From an uncultured Bacteroidaceae bacterium (GTDB lineage: Bacteria > Bacteroidota > Bacteroidia > Bacteroidales > Bacteroidaceae), in assembly GCA_934271655.1 (NCBI GenBank), contig CAKQRW010000003.1, positions 1-64,000 of the forward strand: a stretch of DNA of 64,000 nucleotides, in the 5' to 3' direction. Below, piece after piece: positions 45,979 to 54,674 of the stretch. Within the stretch, counting starts at the first letter, position 1. Each line of letters begins with the position of its first letter. The translations under genes and the position numbers were made by a program. The notes under the pieces were generated by a model, which was not told where the DNA came from, ran no database searches, and saw only the letters and a list, made by a program, of their open reading frames with translations.

Positions 45979-47490
45979 ATGGTATCGAACGAAACAAAGG
46001 GGGAAACATTCCACGAGCTTTCAGCAAATGCAAGTGATGGCGCACTTGGCAAGACTGCACAGACATGGTATGACAAAGGCGTTCTCACATGGAGGCGACG
46101 TAAGAACATAGTCTTATATGGCGCACCAGGCACTGGCAAGACTTATGATATACCTGAATTTGCTGTACGTCTATGTGATCCGAATTTTATGGCTAACAAT
46201 CCTGATAGAGAAGGTATTGTGACCAGATACAATCAGCTGAAGTCTGAAAATCGGATTGCGTTTACGACTTTCCACCAATCTATGGACTATGAGGATTGGA
46301 TAGAGGGATTGCGCCCCGTTGTGAATGAAAGCAACCAGATAACATACGAGATCGAAAGTGGCATTTTCAAGAGACTCTGTGAAAATGCGGAACGCCCTAT
46401 TGTCAAGGACAAGCAGGTGGGCATTTCTGACCATGCTGTTGTCTGGAAAGTATCACTTGCTGGCACAGGCAACAACCCTGTAAGAGAGGACTGCATGAAG
46501 AACAACTACATCCGCATAGGATGGGACGGCTATGGTCCTGTCATCTCAGATGAAACAGACTGGAGCATTCACAACGGTGAAGGGAAGCAGATTCTGGATG
46601 CTTACATCAATAAGATGAAAATTGGTGATATCATCATGTCATGTTTTTCCAGCCAGACCATTGATGCTATTGGTGTTGTCACGGGCGATTATGAGTTTGA
46701 CGACAGTCTTCCTAACTATAAGCGAGTCAGGAAGGTCAACTGGCTTTTAAAGGGCATCAATGAAAACATAGTGGAGATGAATGATGGCAAGACTATGACT
46801 TTAGGAACTGTCTATCGTTTAAACTCCATCACGCTTGACAATGTGAAATCAATTCTCGAAAAGAATGCAACACCTTCTACTCCTACTATGGAAGAGAACA
46901 ATAAACCATACGTGATGGTTATTGATGAGCTGAACCGCGGAAATGTATCAAAGGTGTTTGGCGAACTGATAACATTGCTTGAGCCTGACAAGCGAAAAGG
47001 ACGTGCCAACTCTGAAAGTGTACTTCTTCCCTACTCCAAGAAACCTTTTCAGATTCCAGACAATGTGTATTTGATTGCAACAATGAACACGGCCGACCGC
47101 TCTTTAGGTTCACTGGATTATGCCATCAGAAGACGCTTTGCGTTCATCGCAGAAAAGCCATTGGGCCTGGATGACGATGGATTCAATTTAAAAATCTTCA
47201 AGCAGGTTAGCGAGCTATTTATCAAGAATTTCGATGAATATAAAGTTAGCAAATGGGACTACACACTGAAGCTCGTTCCTGCTGACACACTTTCTGACGA
47301 GTATAAGCCAGAAGATGTATGGATTGGCCATAGCTATTTCTTAATGAGGGATGAAGAGGGAAAGGACAACACAACCGACCGTCTCCTATATGAGATCATA
47401 CCTCTCCTGGAGGAATATGTGCGCGATGGCGTGCTGACAGCAGATGCGCAAGAAACAATCGACGACTTATATAAGCAAGCTACAGAATGA
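45979..47490 (+). CDS. mcrB: McrB-like AAA+ ATPase with inserted EVE-like domain
   Basis: This 503-residue motor is the nucleotide-driven part of a McrBC-type, modification-dependent restriction system. Walker A GAPGTGKT is at 48-55, Walker B MVIDELNRG has Asp316-Glu317, and MNTADRS with AIRRRF supply sensor and arginine-finger features. Between Walker A and B, residues about 150-290 form an extra domain (VWKVSLAGTGNNPVREDC...IRIGWDGYGP...GDIIMSCF...IDAIGVVTGDYEF). It resembles EVE/PUA-like domains that read modified bases. No N-terminal DNA-reading domain precedes Walker A, so the insert probably takes that role. The stop overlaps the mcrC start. Confidence 0.82.
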   Translation: MVSNETKGETFHELSANASDGALGKTAQTWYDKGVLTWRRRKNIVLYGAPGTGKTYDIPEFAVRLCDPNFMANNPDREGIVTRYNQLKSENRIAFTTFHQSMDYEDWIEGLRPVVNESNQITYEIESGIFKRLCENAERPIVKDKQVGISDHAVVWKVSLAGTGNNPVREDCMKNNYIRIGWDGYGPVISDETDWSIHNGEGKQILDAYINKMKIGDIIMSCFSSQTIDAIGVVTGDYEFDDSLPNYKRVRKVNWLLKGINENIVEMNDGKTMTLGTVYRLNSITLDNVKSILEKNATPSTPTMEENNKPYVMVIDELNRGNVSKVFGELITLLEPDKRKGRANSESVLLPYSKKPFQIPDNVYLIATMNTADRSLGSLDYAIRRRFAFIAEKPLGLDDDGFNLKIFKQVSELFIKNFDEYKVSKWDYTLKLVPADTLSDEYKPEDVWIGHSYFLMRDEEGKDNTTDRLLYEIIPLLEEYVRDGVLTADAQETIDDLYKQATE

Positions 47491-48803
47491 TGAAAGTAAT
47501 ACAACTTCAAGAGCAGTTGTTGGGAAGCACTTGCCTACAGCCTACTGAGAGCGAAGCCATCATCCCACATCTGGACGACGGATCAGAAGTTGTGCTTGAT
47601 GTCAAGAGAGGTCGTGAGAAGCAGGAGCTTTGCCTTAGGCTATCTCGTAGGGGTGACAATATTCTTGCCACAGGCTCTTATTTCGTTGGGGTCGACTGGA
47701 TTAAAGAAGGCGAGCTGGCTGTGCAAGTCAGTCCGAAAATGAACGACGGCTTCGAAGTAGACTATGTTCGTATGCTAAACGAGTCATTGTCTGAGCCTGA
47801 CAACTTTGGCCACCTGAAGGACTTGATCAGCATTCGCTTCGACAAGCCTTCTATCCGTGTCAACCAGAAACAGGATTTGTTAAGCATCCTCCTGATTACA
47901 GAGTACTTGAATATTCTTCAGCGCATCGTCAGGAATGGCCTGAAGAAGAGCTTCTACATGGTAGAAGAAAACATAAACAATAAGGTTAAGGGGCATATAC
48001 TTGTCAGCAGGACTATCCATCAAAATCTTACGAGAGGTCGTATGACAGACAACGTATGTCGCTATCAGGTCTATGACATAGACTCTGAGGAAAATAGAAT
48101 ACTAAAGAAGGCTCTGATTTTCTGCAAAAGGCAGTTGGAGGTCTATAGGCATGCACTTGACACGACTGCCTTGGAGCAGAAAATAAGACACGTCAAGCCT
48201 TATTTCGATATGGTGGGCGATGCCATCAGCATCAAGTCAATGAAGACGTTTAAGAGCAATCCTGTTTTCAAGGAATACCACACAGCTGTGGAATCTGCCC
48301 AACTGTTGCTCAGGCGTTTCAGTTATGACATCACCGTCACTGGCAAAAAGGAGATAGACACTCCCCCATTCTGGATAGACATGAGCAAACTCTTCGAGCT
48401 ATACGTATTCGGCAATCTCCGGAAGATATTCACTGGGAAAAACGAAATTCAGTATCATCTGAAGGCTCATTACCAGGAGCTTGATTACCTCTTGAAACCA
48501 ACAGGATGGCCTGAACCTTACGTCATAGACGCGAAATACAAGCCACGCTATAAAGATAGCGGCATTACCATCGATGATGCCAGAGAAGTGGGCGGCTATG
48601 CACGGCTTAGCAGCATCTACCAGAAACTGGGCTTGGATGAAGACTCATCACTTCCTATTAAGTGCTTGATTATCTATCCAGACCAAGATAAAGAAGAAAG
48701 GTTCACGTTCACAAGAACAGATGAACCTGTATTTGAAAAAGTAACAGGATACGTGCGATTCTACAAACTGGGCATTCGGCTTCCTGTGATTAGCAGGTGC
48801 TAA
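47487..48803 (+). CDS. mcrC: McrC-like restriction nuclease subunit
   Basis: This 438-residue protein has an N-terminal beta-rich McrC region and a C-terminal PD-(D/E)xK nuclease. Its catalytic residues are Asp333 in YQELDYLL and Asp348-Ala-Lys350 in YVIDAKYK. It would cut DNA when stimulated by the McrB motor. The ATG overlaps the mcrB stop by four bases. The last three codons (Ser-Arg-Cys) and the stop are R185 sequence (copy 5), so the original C-terminus has been replaced, although the nuclease core is intact. Confidence 0.85.
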   Translation: MMKVIQLQEQLLGSTCLQPTESEAIIPHLDDGSEVVLDVKRGREKQELCLRLSRRGDNILATGSYFVGVDWIKEGELAVQVSPKMNDGFEVDYVRMLNESLSEPDNFGHLKDLISIRFDKPSIRVNQKQDLLSILLITEYLNILQRIVRNGLKKSFYMVEENINNKVKGHILVSRTIHQNLTRGRMTDNVCRYQVYDIDSEENRILKKALIFCKRQLEVYRHALDTTALEQKIRHVKPYFDMVGDAISIKSMKTFKSNPVFKEYHTAVESAQLLLRRFSYDITVTGKKEIDTPPFWIDMSKLFELYVFGNLRKIFTGKNEIQYHLKAHYQELDYLLKPTGWPEPYVIDAKYKPRYKDSGITIDDAREVGGYARLSSIYQKLGLDEDSSLPIKCLIIYPDQDKEERFTFTRTDEPVFEKVTGYVRFYKLGIRLPVISRC

Positions 48804-48969
48804 TAATTTTTTTTATTTGGCGTGCTCTATTCTCGGGCAGATTCTTCTGTCTGAAGGGGCTATGCAGTCATAGTGACTGATAAACAGACGGATATTATGA
48901 CCGAGAAAGTGTGCGGCAAATATGAGAGCGGCTTACTTCGATACATAAAATAATTTTGAGCACCTACTT
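48792..48969 (+). repeat. R185 hairpin repeat, full copy 5
   Basis: This slightly diverged 178-bp copy (left end AGCAGGTGC) is in the same direction as copies 1, 3 and 4. It overlaps the mcrC 3' end and marks the right edge of the defence island. Confidence 0.8.
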
Positions 48970-49069
48970 ATTTTTTTCGCTTCATAAGAATGTGTGTTGC
49001 GTGGAAGCTTATTGCCGTTTCATCATGTTTTGGCACCCTTTCGGAGGGCTGTTTTTATGAGGATGTCAT

Positions 49070-49147
49070 GTCGTACGACATGAGGTGCTATGAACGTACG
49101 ACATGAGGTGCTATAGTCGTACGACATGAAAGTGCATAGTCGTACGA
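49070..49147. repeat. Four CGTACG palindromes at exact 23-bp spacing
   Basis: CGTACG starts at 49072, 49095, 49118 and 49141, mostly within GTCGTACGAC. Linkers are ATGAGGTGCTAT-like and less conserved. The period equals that of the unrelated GAAGCGCTTC array at 35024. Confidence 0.9.
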
Positions 49148-49193
49148 CATGACATCCGATGCTTGTCTGGCTGTCTTTCTCATGCCTGTTTTA

Positions 49194-49250
49194 TGAACCA
49201 TAATGAACGTAGGGTGAACATTTATGAACGAGAAGCTAACGATTGTGAAC
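49194..49250. repeat. TGAAC motif at 10.5-bp spacing
   Basis: TGAAC starts at 49194, 49204, 49215, 49225, 49236 (as CTAAC) and 49246. The steps are 10, 11, 10, 11 and 10, so all copies face the same side of the helix. It directly follows the CGTACG array. Nothing is recognised in 49251-49412. Confidence 0.75.
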
Positions 49251-49412
49251 GCACAGACAGCATCCACAATTGAGAATTGCGTCCGTCCACATGGAGACTT
49301 GACAAGCCAGGAGACGGTAAGGAAGCGATAATAAAGGGGAGACGATAATCAGAATTCCCGCATCACAGCCAAGAGCGGCAACCTGGACAATTATGCCTGA
49401 GCTACAACATGC

Positions 49413-49446
49413 AAAGAGGGTATGGCAAGAATGCCATACCCTCTTT
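49413..49446. terminator. Terminator of the efflux operon
   Basis: A 15-bp perfect stem (49413-49427 with 49432-49446) has a 4-base loop. It lies about 75 bases past the efflux MFS stop. The T-run is stronger on the plus strand, so it may act in both directions. Confidence 0.65.
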
Positions 49447-49522
49447 TTGAATTATATGGTACAATAGGTCTACACATGGAAGAACGTGTTCTTCCATTGA
49501 AGTGCAAGATAATATTGAGTGT

Positions 49523-51148
49523 CTACCTCTTTCTTGCAAGATACTCGATGGCATAGACTGACCAGCGTGGAACCTTGCGGATATTGGTGCGCACGGCCGG
49601 AATATCGCACAAGAGAAAGATGGCGGCAATCGCCAAGGCAAACCAAATGACGTAGCCATACACTTGCTTCATAGCCACCAGCATCATGGAGTGGAGGAAG
49701 TCGTTTCCTACGTATTCACCGAAGTTGAAATGCGACAAGTCCAAGTGCGTGAGCGTGAGTTGGCGTCCATAGTTAGCCATGTCATCATTCATGAAATGGG
49801 AGAATATGGTGGTGTAAATGCCATAACCTGTAGCTCCTGCCAGATACATGTGGAGGATGTTGAACACGAACAGGCCCATGAAGAAGTGCTCAAGGCTTGG
49901 CACCGACTCCTCGAGCGCCCACATCAACGTAGGTCCCAGAATGGCGTAGGAGAAGCCTCTGAGGAAGATGGCAAGACGATATTGCTCGATGTTCACGCCG
50001 ATGCCGAGCGTGAAATACATCAGCATGCCATAGAGTGCGATGCTGAGGAAGGCGATGCCGAACAGCTTCCAGACCTTCCATTTCCTGACCTTCAGCCAAT
50101 AGATGTCGAGCAGGAGTCCGACATACATACCCGGAAGCACCCACATATACTGCGATTCCTTGGTCAGCTCCTCCAGCTTGACTACTTCGCTGTAGAGTAT
50201 CTCCTCCATCGTATGCTCAGCACCGAGAGCGAGCTCGGCGAAGAAGGTGACTATGAGGATAGGCACCACGTTGCGAAACGTGAAGAGCTTGAACTCAACG
50301 TATGGGTAACGATAGTAGCGCATGCGGTAAAGCACAATGCCCGTAAGCACGATGGCGATGCCGAGCAAGATGCGCATGTGAAGGGTATCAAACCACATAT
50401 AATAATCACCATATACCACAATATACGACACAATGAGCATGAGCACGCAGATGAGCAAAGCTCCCTGGAAGTCCATGCCCTTGAGCGAGAGTCGCTTAGG
50501 CATCGGACAGAACGGACGGCAGCAGATGAGCTGAATGAGCAGCACGAGCGACATGGTACCTACGGTGAACACGTGCATCATCTGCCACGTGAAGTGATGG
50601 CCGAACCAAGCCGCCAACCAGCCGCTGCCCTCGATGGCTGTGAGCAGGATGATGTGGAGCACTGGGAAGAAGACGGCAAAATCACGACGAGGGGTGATCC
50701 ACAGCTGGATATTGCTCATACACTCGAACGTGCCTTGAATCTTAGCCATGCCTGAGATGAAGCAAGCCACGATGAGCACGGGCATCGACTGGCTGTGCAT
50801 CGTCACTATGTTGCAGATGGCGAGCACGATGGCTGAGGCGCAAAGCAGCTGCTTATTGGTGAAGCGAAACTTCATGCGGAAGAGCATCGGAAAATAGGCT
50901 GCCATTCCAGCCAGCGAGGCGTAGAGCAGAAACATCACGTCCTCTATCATGAAGTTGGTGGTGCCACGGATCACCTCCAGGGCACCGAGATAGTAACCTC
51001 CGCCGAACTGGAAGCAAAGGGCACTCAGCACGTACAGCCACGGCTGCAAGAAGCGAGGCACCCAGTCCTTCATCATCGGCATCGCAAAGCCCATGTTGGG
51101 TGGTGGCCCGCCCGGGCTTTTCATAAAGAATTCAGTTAATTGTCCCAT
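49523..51148 (-). CDS. MFS multidrug efflux pump, EmrB/DHA2-like
   Basis: This 541-residue inner-membrane protein has about 14 predicted spans, the number typical of the DHA2 branch. It carries long hydrophobic stretches and a proline/glycine-rich N-terminus (PGGPPPNMGFAMPMM). It is the third gene of an operon with a TolC-like channel and an HlyD/EmrA-like adaptor, so it should form an EmrAB-TolC-type tripartite exporter. Substrate unknown. R185 copy 6 separates it from the adaptor gene. Confidence 0.82.
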   Translation of the reverse strand: MGQLTEFFMKSPGGPPPNMGFAMPMMKDWVPRFLQPWLYVLSALCFQFGGGYYLGALEVIRGTTNFMIEDVMFLLYASLAGMAAYFPMLFRMKFRFTNKQLLCASAIVLAICNIVTMHSQSMPVLIVACFISGMAKIQGTFECMSNIQLWITPRRDFAVFFPVLHIILLTAIEGSGWLAAWFGHHFTWQMMHVFTVGTMSLVLLIQLICCRPFCPMPKRLSLKGMDFQGALLICVLMLIVSYIVVYGDYYMWFDTLHMRILLGIAIVLTGIVLYRMRYYRYPYVEFKLFTFRNVVPILIVTFFAELALGAEHTMEEILYSEVVKLEELTKESQYMWVLPGMYVGLLLDIYWLKVRKWKVWKLFGIAFLSIALYGMLMYFTLGIGVNIEQYRLAIFLRGFSYAILGPTLMWALEESVPSLEHFFMGLFVFNILHMYLAGATGYGIYTTIFSHFMNDDMANYGRQLTLTHLDLSHFNFGEYVGNDFLHSMMLVAMKQVYGYVIWFALAIAAIFLLCDIPAVRTNIRKVPRWSVYAIEYLARKR

Positions 51149-51166
51149 GATTCTTCAGTTCCTATT

Positions 51167-51351
51167 AAGTAGGTGTTCAAAATTATTTTATAGTATCAAG
51201 GTAGGCCGCTCCCATATTTGGCGCACTCTCTCTCGGTCATATTTTCCTTCTGTTTATCAGTCACTATGCCCGCATAGCTCCTTCAAACAGAAGAAAAATC
51301 TGCCTCAAGATAGAGCACGCCAAATATAAAAATAATTATGAGCACCTACTT
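51167..51351 (-). repeat. R185 hairpin repeat, full copy 6 (inverted, inside an operon)
   Basis: This 185-bp copy has the orientation of copy 2. It lies in the 249-base space between the adaptor and pump genes, which are otherwise organised as one minus-strand operon. It ends 19 bases upstream of the pump start codon. Confidence 0.85.
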
Positions 51352-51397
51352 ATCTTTTGATATCATGAATCTTTTTTCTCATGAATCTTCCGATTCA

Positions 51398-52432
51398 TTA
51401 TTCCTCAACGATACATTCCACGTTGTAGCCGCCCTTGAGCTTGGCTACATCGGCGTTGTCATCGAGCTTGACGCGTACGGTGACACGCTGTTCCACCTTA
51501 ACGAAGTTGCCTGTGGCATTGTCGATAGGGATGAGCGAGAAGGCGCTGCCTGTGGCGTCGGAGATGCGCTCCACTGTGCCTGTATATGACACGCCAGGCA
51601 CGGCATCGGCGGTAATCTGCACCTTGTTGCCCACCTTGATGTGTGGAAGCTGGCTCTCCTTATAGTTGGCCTCTATCCAGCGCTCGTTCTTGTCTACGAT
51701 GCTCACCAGGGTCTGGCCAGGATTAACCAGCTGACCTACATGGATGTCCTTCGAGCCCACGGTACCATCGCAAGTGGCGATGATGTAGCAGTAGGAGAGG
51801 TTGAGGCGAGCCAAGTCTACAGCACGACGAGCCAGCTCGATGCCCTGCTCTGAAGCTGAGAGATGGTGGCCCTGCTCGGCTACGACAGCAGACTGGGTCT
51901 GGCGAGAGCGAACGGCCTGCTCATAGGCAGCCTTGGCACTCAGATAGCCTGTGTGAACCTTATCATACTGCTGACGGGTAACGGCATCCTGGCCGAGGAG
52001 CTTCTCGAAACGAGCATCCTCACGCTTTGCGTTGTCCATCTGCACACGTGCCGCCTCGATGCCAGCGTCGGTCACGCCCATGCTGGTCTTGGTGGTGACG
52101 ATGCTGCTGGCTGTTCCTTGCGAACCTTGCTGAGCGCGAAGCAAGTCGGCCTCGGCTTGCGCCAATCTCAGACGAAACTCAGAGTCTTCGATGATGGCGA
52201 GTGTGTCGCCTTTCTTCACCTGCTGGAAATCTGTGAAACGCACCTCACGGATGAAACCCTGCACACGGCAGTTTTGTGGCACGATGTTCTGGCAGACACG
52301 GGCATTGTCGGTAAACTCTCCGCTGCCGAAGTGCATGAACTGACTTACTGCATAGGCAGCTCCGCCCAAGAGGCAAGCTACGATAAGGGCATTATATAAA
52401 TATGTATGTATCTTATTCTTTTCCATTGTCAT
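51398..52432 (-). CDS. HlyD-family membrane fusion protein, EmrA-like
   Basis: This 344-residue adaptor has a single N-terminal membrane anchor (about 13-35, ALIVACLLGGAAYAVS). A biotinyl-lipoyl-like domain (RVQGFIREVRFTDFQQVKKGDTLAIIED), a long coiled-coil hairpin (about 85-200) and a beta-barrel end follow. It would link the MFS pump to the TolC-like channel across the periplasm. It lies 34 bases after the channel gene stop. Confidence 0.88.
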   Translation of the reverse strand: MTMEKNKIHTYLYNALIVACLLGGAAYAVSQFMHFGSGEFTDNARVCQNIVPQNCRVQGFIREVRFTDFQQVKKGDTLAIIEDSEFRLRLAQAEADLLRAQQGSQGTASSIVTTKTSMGVTDAGIEAARVQMDNAKREDARFEKLLGQDAVTRQQYDKVHTGYLSAKAAYEQAVRSRQTQSAVVAEQGHHLSASEQGIELARRAVDLARLNLSYCYIIATCDGTVGSKDIHVGQLVNPGQTLVSIVDKNERWIEANYKESQLPHIKVGNKVQITADAVPGVSYTGTVERISDATGSAFSLIPIDNATGNFVKVEQRVTVRVKLDDNADVAKLKGGYNVECIVEE

Positions 52433-52466
52433 AAAGTATTTATAGTGTAATGCGTTGATTGTGCAA

Positions 52467-53870
52467 TTACAAAGTATTTGTTACGTATTTGAGTTGATAG
52501 AAATTGTAAAGCATGTTGATGCGGGCATTGACCAGCGCCATCTCGGCTGAGAGCTTCATGTTTGAGGCGTCAAGCATGTCGGTGAGGAGCGCGAGGTCGT
52601 TCTGGTAACGATTTTGCACCACGGAGTAGTTCTGATTGGCAAGCTCCACCTGCTTCTCCTGAGTGTCCACCTCCGTTTTGGATGTAAGGAGATTGGTGTA
52701 GTTGGCCTGCACAGCGTTCTCCACACCCTCACGTGCCAAGGAGACGGTCTCCTGCGACTGCTGATGCTCTATGCGAGCCTTGCGTATCTGATGCTTGTTC
52801 TTCCAGAGGCTTCCCAAGCTGTACTTCACGCCGACCCCGACGAACCAGACGTTCACATTGCAGTTTTTCGGAATGAGGTCTTGCGTGTAAGGACCATTGA
52901 ACAGGTTCTCCGCCACGACAGCCACCGAAGGCAACGAGGCTGCCTTAGCCTGCTTGATTTTCTCCGCTGCAAGGCTCTTGCCAACTTGCGCCTGGCGGAT
53001 GCCGATGTTGTTATCAGCTGCCTTCTGCTGCCAAGAGTCCTGCGTGGTTATGGCAGAGAGCGCATTGATGTCTGTGTTCACCTCGTTCTTGTCGGGAACT
53101 ATCACGGTCTGCTCCGGCAGATGAAGCGTCGTCACCAACTGGTGGTTGATGATGGCAGAGGCATCTGAGAGCTTCTTCAGCGTGAGCTCCAGGCTCTTCA
53201 ACTGATAGTCGTAGCGAGTGATGTCGTTCTTGAGGACGGTGCCTTGCTCGCGGCGAGCCTTCATCTGGTCTATCACCTTTTGGGTAAGATCGATGTTCTG
53301 CCGAACCACGTCCATCTGGTTGTTCAGCTTGCAGAGGTCGAGATAGTAGCCTGTCAAGAGGAAACGCACCTCCTGACGGTTCTTCTCCACATCAAGCTCT
53401 GCCAGTCCCTTGCCCAGTTCGGCCATGCGGATACCCGAACGGATGGCGCCACCGGCATAGACCACCTGCGTCACTTGGGCGGTAAAGCTATTGCCCCAAT
53501 GAGGTGTGTCCTGCTTACCGTTAGACACAGGGATGACTCCCACACCCGGAACAATGTAGTCTGTCGTTCCGCTGGCAGAAAAACCACGCGACAACATGAA
53601 GGCATTGCCCGTGTAACTACCCTGAAGACCCAAGTCGACACTCGGAAGCAGGGCTGATTTGGCGGCAGCCACACCTTCATCGGCTGCGCGGAGAGCCACC
53701 TCACTAACCTTTACTTTCTGACTATTTTGGTCGGCAAGATTGTAAAGCGATGTGAGAGTCATTGTCTGCACACTGCTGTCTTGTTTATCCTGCTGGCCGT
53801 TTGATTGAGCCACAGCCCAAGATGAGCCTCCTGCCAACAGGAGGCTTACAAACATGATTTTCTTGATCAT
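52467..53870 (-). CDS. TolC-family outer membrane efflux channel
   Basis: This 467-residue protein has a signal peptide (KKIMFVSLLLAGGSSWAVAQ). Two long helical repeats characteristic of the OEP family follow, including LDVEKNRQEVRFLLTGYYLDL and VSLAREGVENAVQANYTNLL. It forms the trimeric outer membrane exit duct of the exporter and heads the operon. Confidence 0.88.
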   Translation of the reverse strand: MIKKIMFVSLLLAGGSSWAVAQSNGQQDKQDSSVQTMTLTSLYNLADQNSQKVKVSEVALRAADEGVAAAKSALLPSVDLGLQGSYTGNAFMLSRGFSASGTTDYIVPGVGVIPVSNGKQDTPHWGNSFTAQVTQVVYAGGAIRSGIRMAELGKGLAELDVEKNRQEVRFLLTGYYLDLCKLNNQMDVVRQNIDLTQKVIDQMKARREQGTVLKNDITRYDYQLKSLELTLKKLSDASAIINHQLVTTLHLPEQTVIVPDKNEVNTDINALSAITTQDSWQQKAADNNIGIRQAQVGKSLAAEKIKQAKAASLPSVAVVAENLFNGPYTQDLIPKNCNVNVWFVGVGVKYSLGSLWKNKHQIRKARIEHQQSQETVSLAREGVENAVQANYTNLLTSKTEVDTQEKQVELANQNYSVVQNRYQNDLALLTDMLDASNMKLSAEMALVNARINMLYNFYQLKYVTNTL

Positions 53871-53931
53871 ATATCTTGTACTAATAAAATATATTCTTGA
53901 TGGATTTTGTTATCTCTCTATAATTCGAGTG

Positions 53932-53939
53932 CAAAGGTA
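53932..53939 (-). promoter_or_regulatory. Probable -7 box (TACCTTTG) of the efflux operon
   Basis: TACCTTTG on the minus strand lies 61 bases before the channel gene start. No clear -33 box is seen. The remaining 53940-54107 shows nothing notable. Confidence 0.45.
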
Positions 53940-54107
53940 CGGCAATTTTAGTAATCGGTCATTTTAAATATAACGCAGTGGATGGACTATTTGGGAATAA
54001 AGTTCTCTTTTGTCACATCAATCGTATACTTTTACGGTTGAAAACGGACAAAACTATTATACACTGACAGATACTACAAGAGTGTATCGACCAGTGGGTA
54101 TTCGGTC

Positions 54108-54674
54108 CTAATATTTGCACGTTGCGTTGGATGGGCCCTCAACGAGCGAGAAGAGAAAGTCCTGGAGTTGGGCAACGAAAGATTTGTAGCGGCTTAGCAT
54201 TTCTTGGTAGAGTTCCTCTGAAACTGGCTTCATTCTTTCCTTTACATCATCTACGCTCATTTCGCTTGTCCAACAAGGAGAAATATTTTCAGAATTGACT
54301 CTGAAGAAGTCAAAATGTGCGCGTTGACCTTCAAATCTTGTCAGGGTATAAATACCATCGTATGCATAGTGTTTACCTATCTCAACTTCCAATTCACCAT
54401 CTACCAGATTTTCATGGATGAACTTTTGAGACTGAGCTGCAAAGTCCTGCATCTTTTGCTTGACCTTGGAGTAAGTATCACGGGGCAGTTCTATAGCGTC
54501 TTCTGGGATATCGTTATCATATTCACCTGGGAAATCCCATCCCATGATTTGTGCTTTCTTTACGAGTATGCTCAGGGCTTCAATTTTGTCGCCACGCACA
54601 CAATCTATCTGATATAGGGTCATAGGCTCTTCCTTGTTGGAGCCAATCATAATGAAGCAATCACCTGTTGTCAT
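54108..54674 (-). CDS. Unknown 188-residue protein
   Basis: I do not recognise this protein. It is soluble, acidic and without a signal peptide. A mid region (HYAYDGIYTLTRFEGQRAHFDFFRVNS) looks like a beta-rich module. Its start overlaps the stop of the gene upstream (ATGA), so the two are translated together and probably function together. The surroundings (IS remnants, pseudogenes) suggest horizontally acquired cargo such as toxin-immunity or anti-phage genes; that is inference. Confidence 0.6.
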   Translation of the reverse strand: MTTGDCFIMIGSNKEEPMTLYQIDCVRGDKIEALSILVKKAQIMGWDFPGEYDNDIPEDAIELPRDTYSKVKQKMQDFAAQSQKFIHENLVDGELEVEIGKHYAYDGIYTLTRFEGQRAHFDFFRVNSENISPCWTSEMSVDDVKERMKPVSEELYQEMLSRYKSFVAQLQDFLFSLVEGPSNATCKY

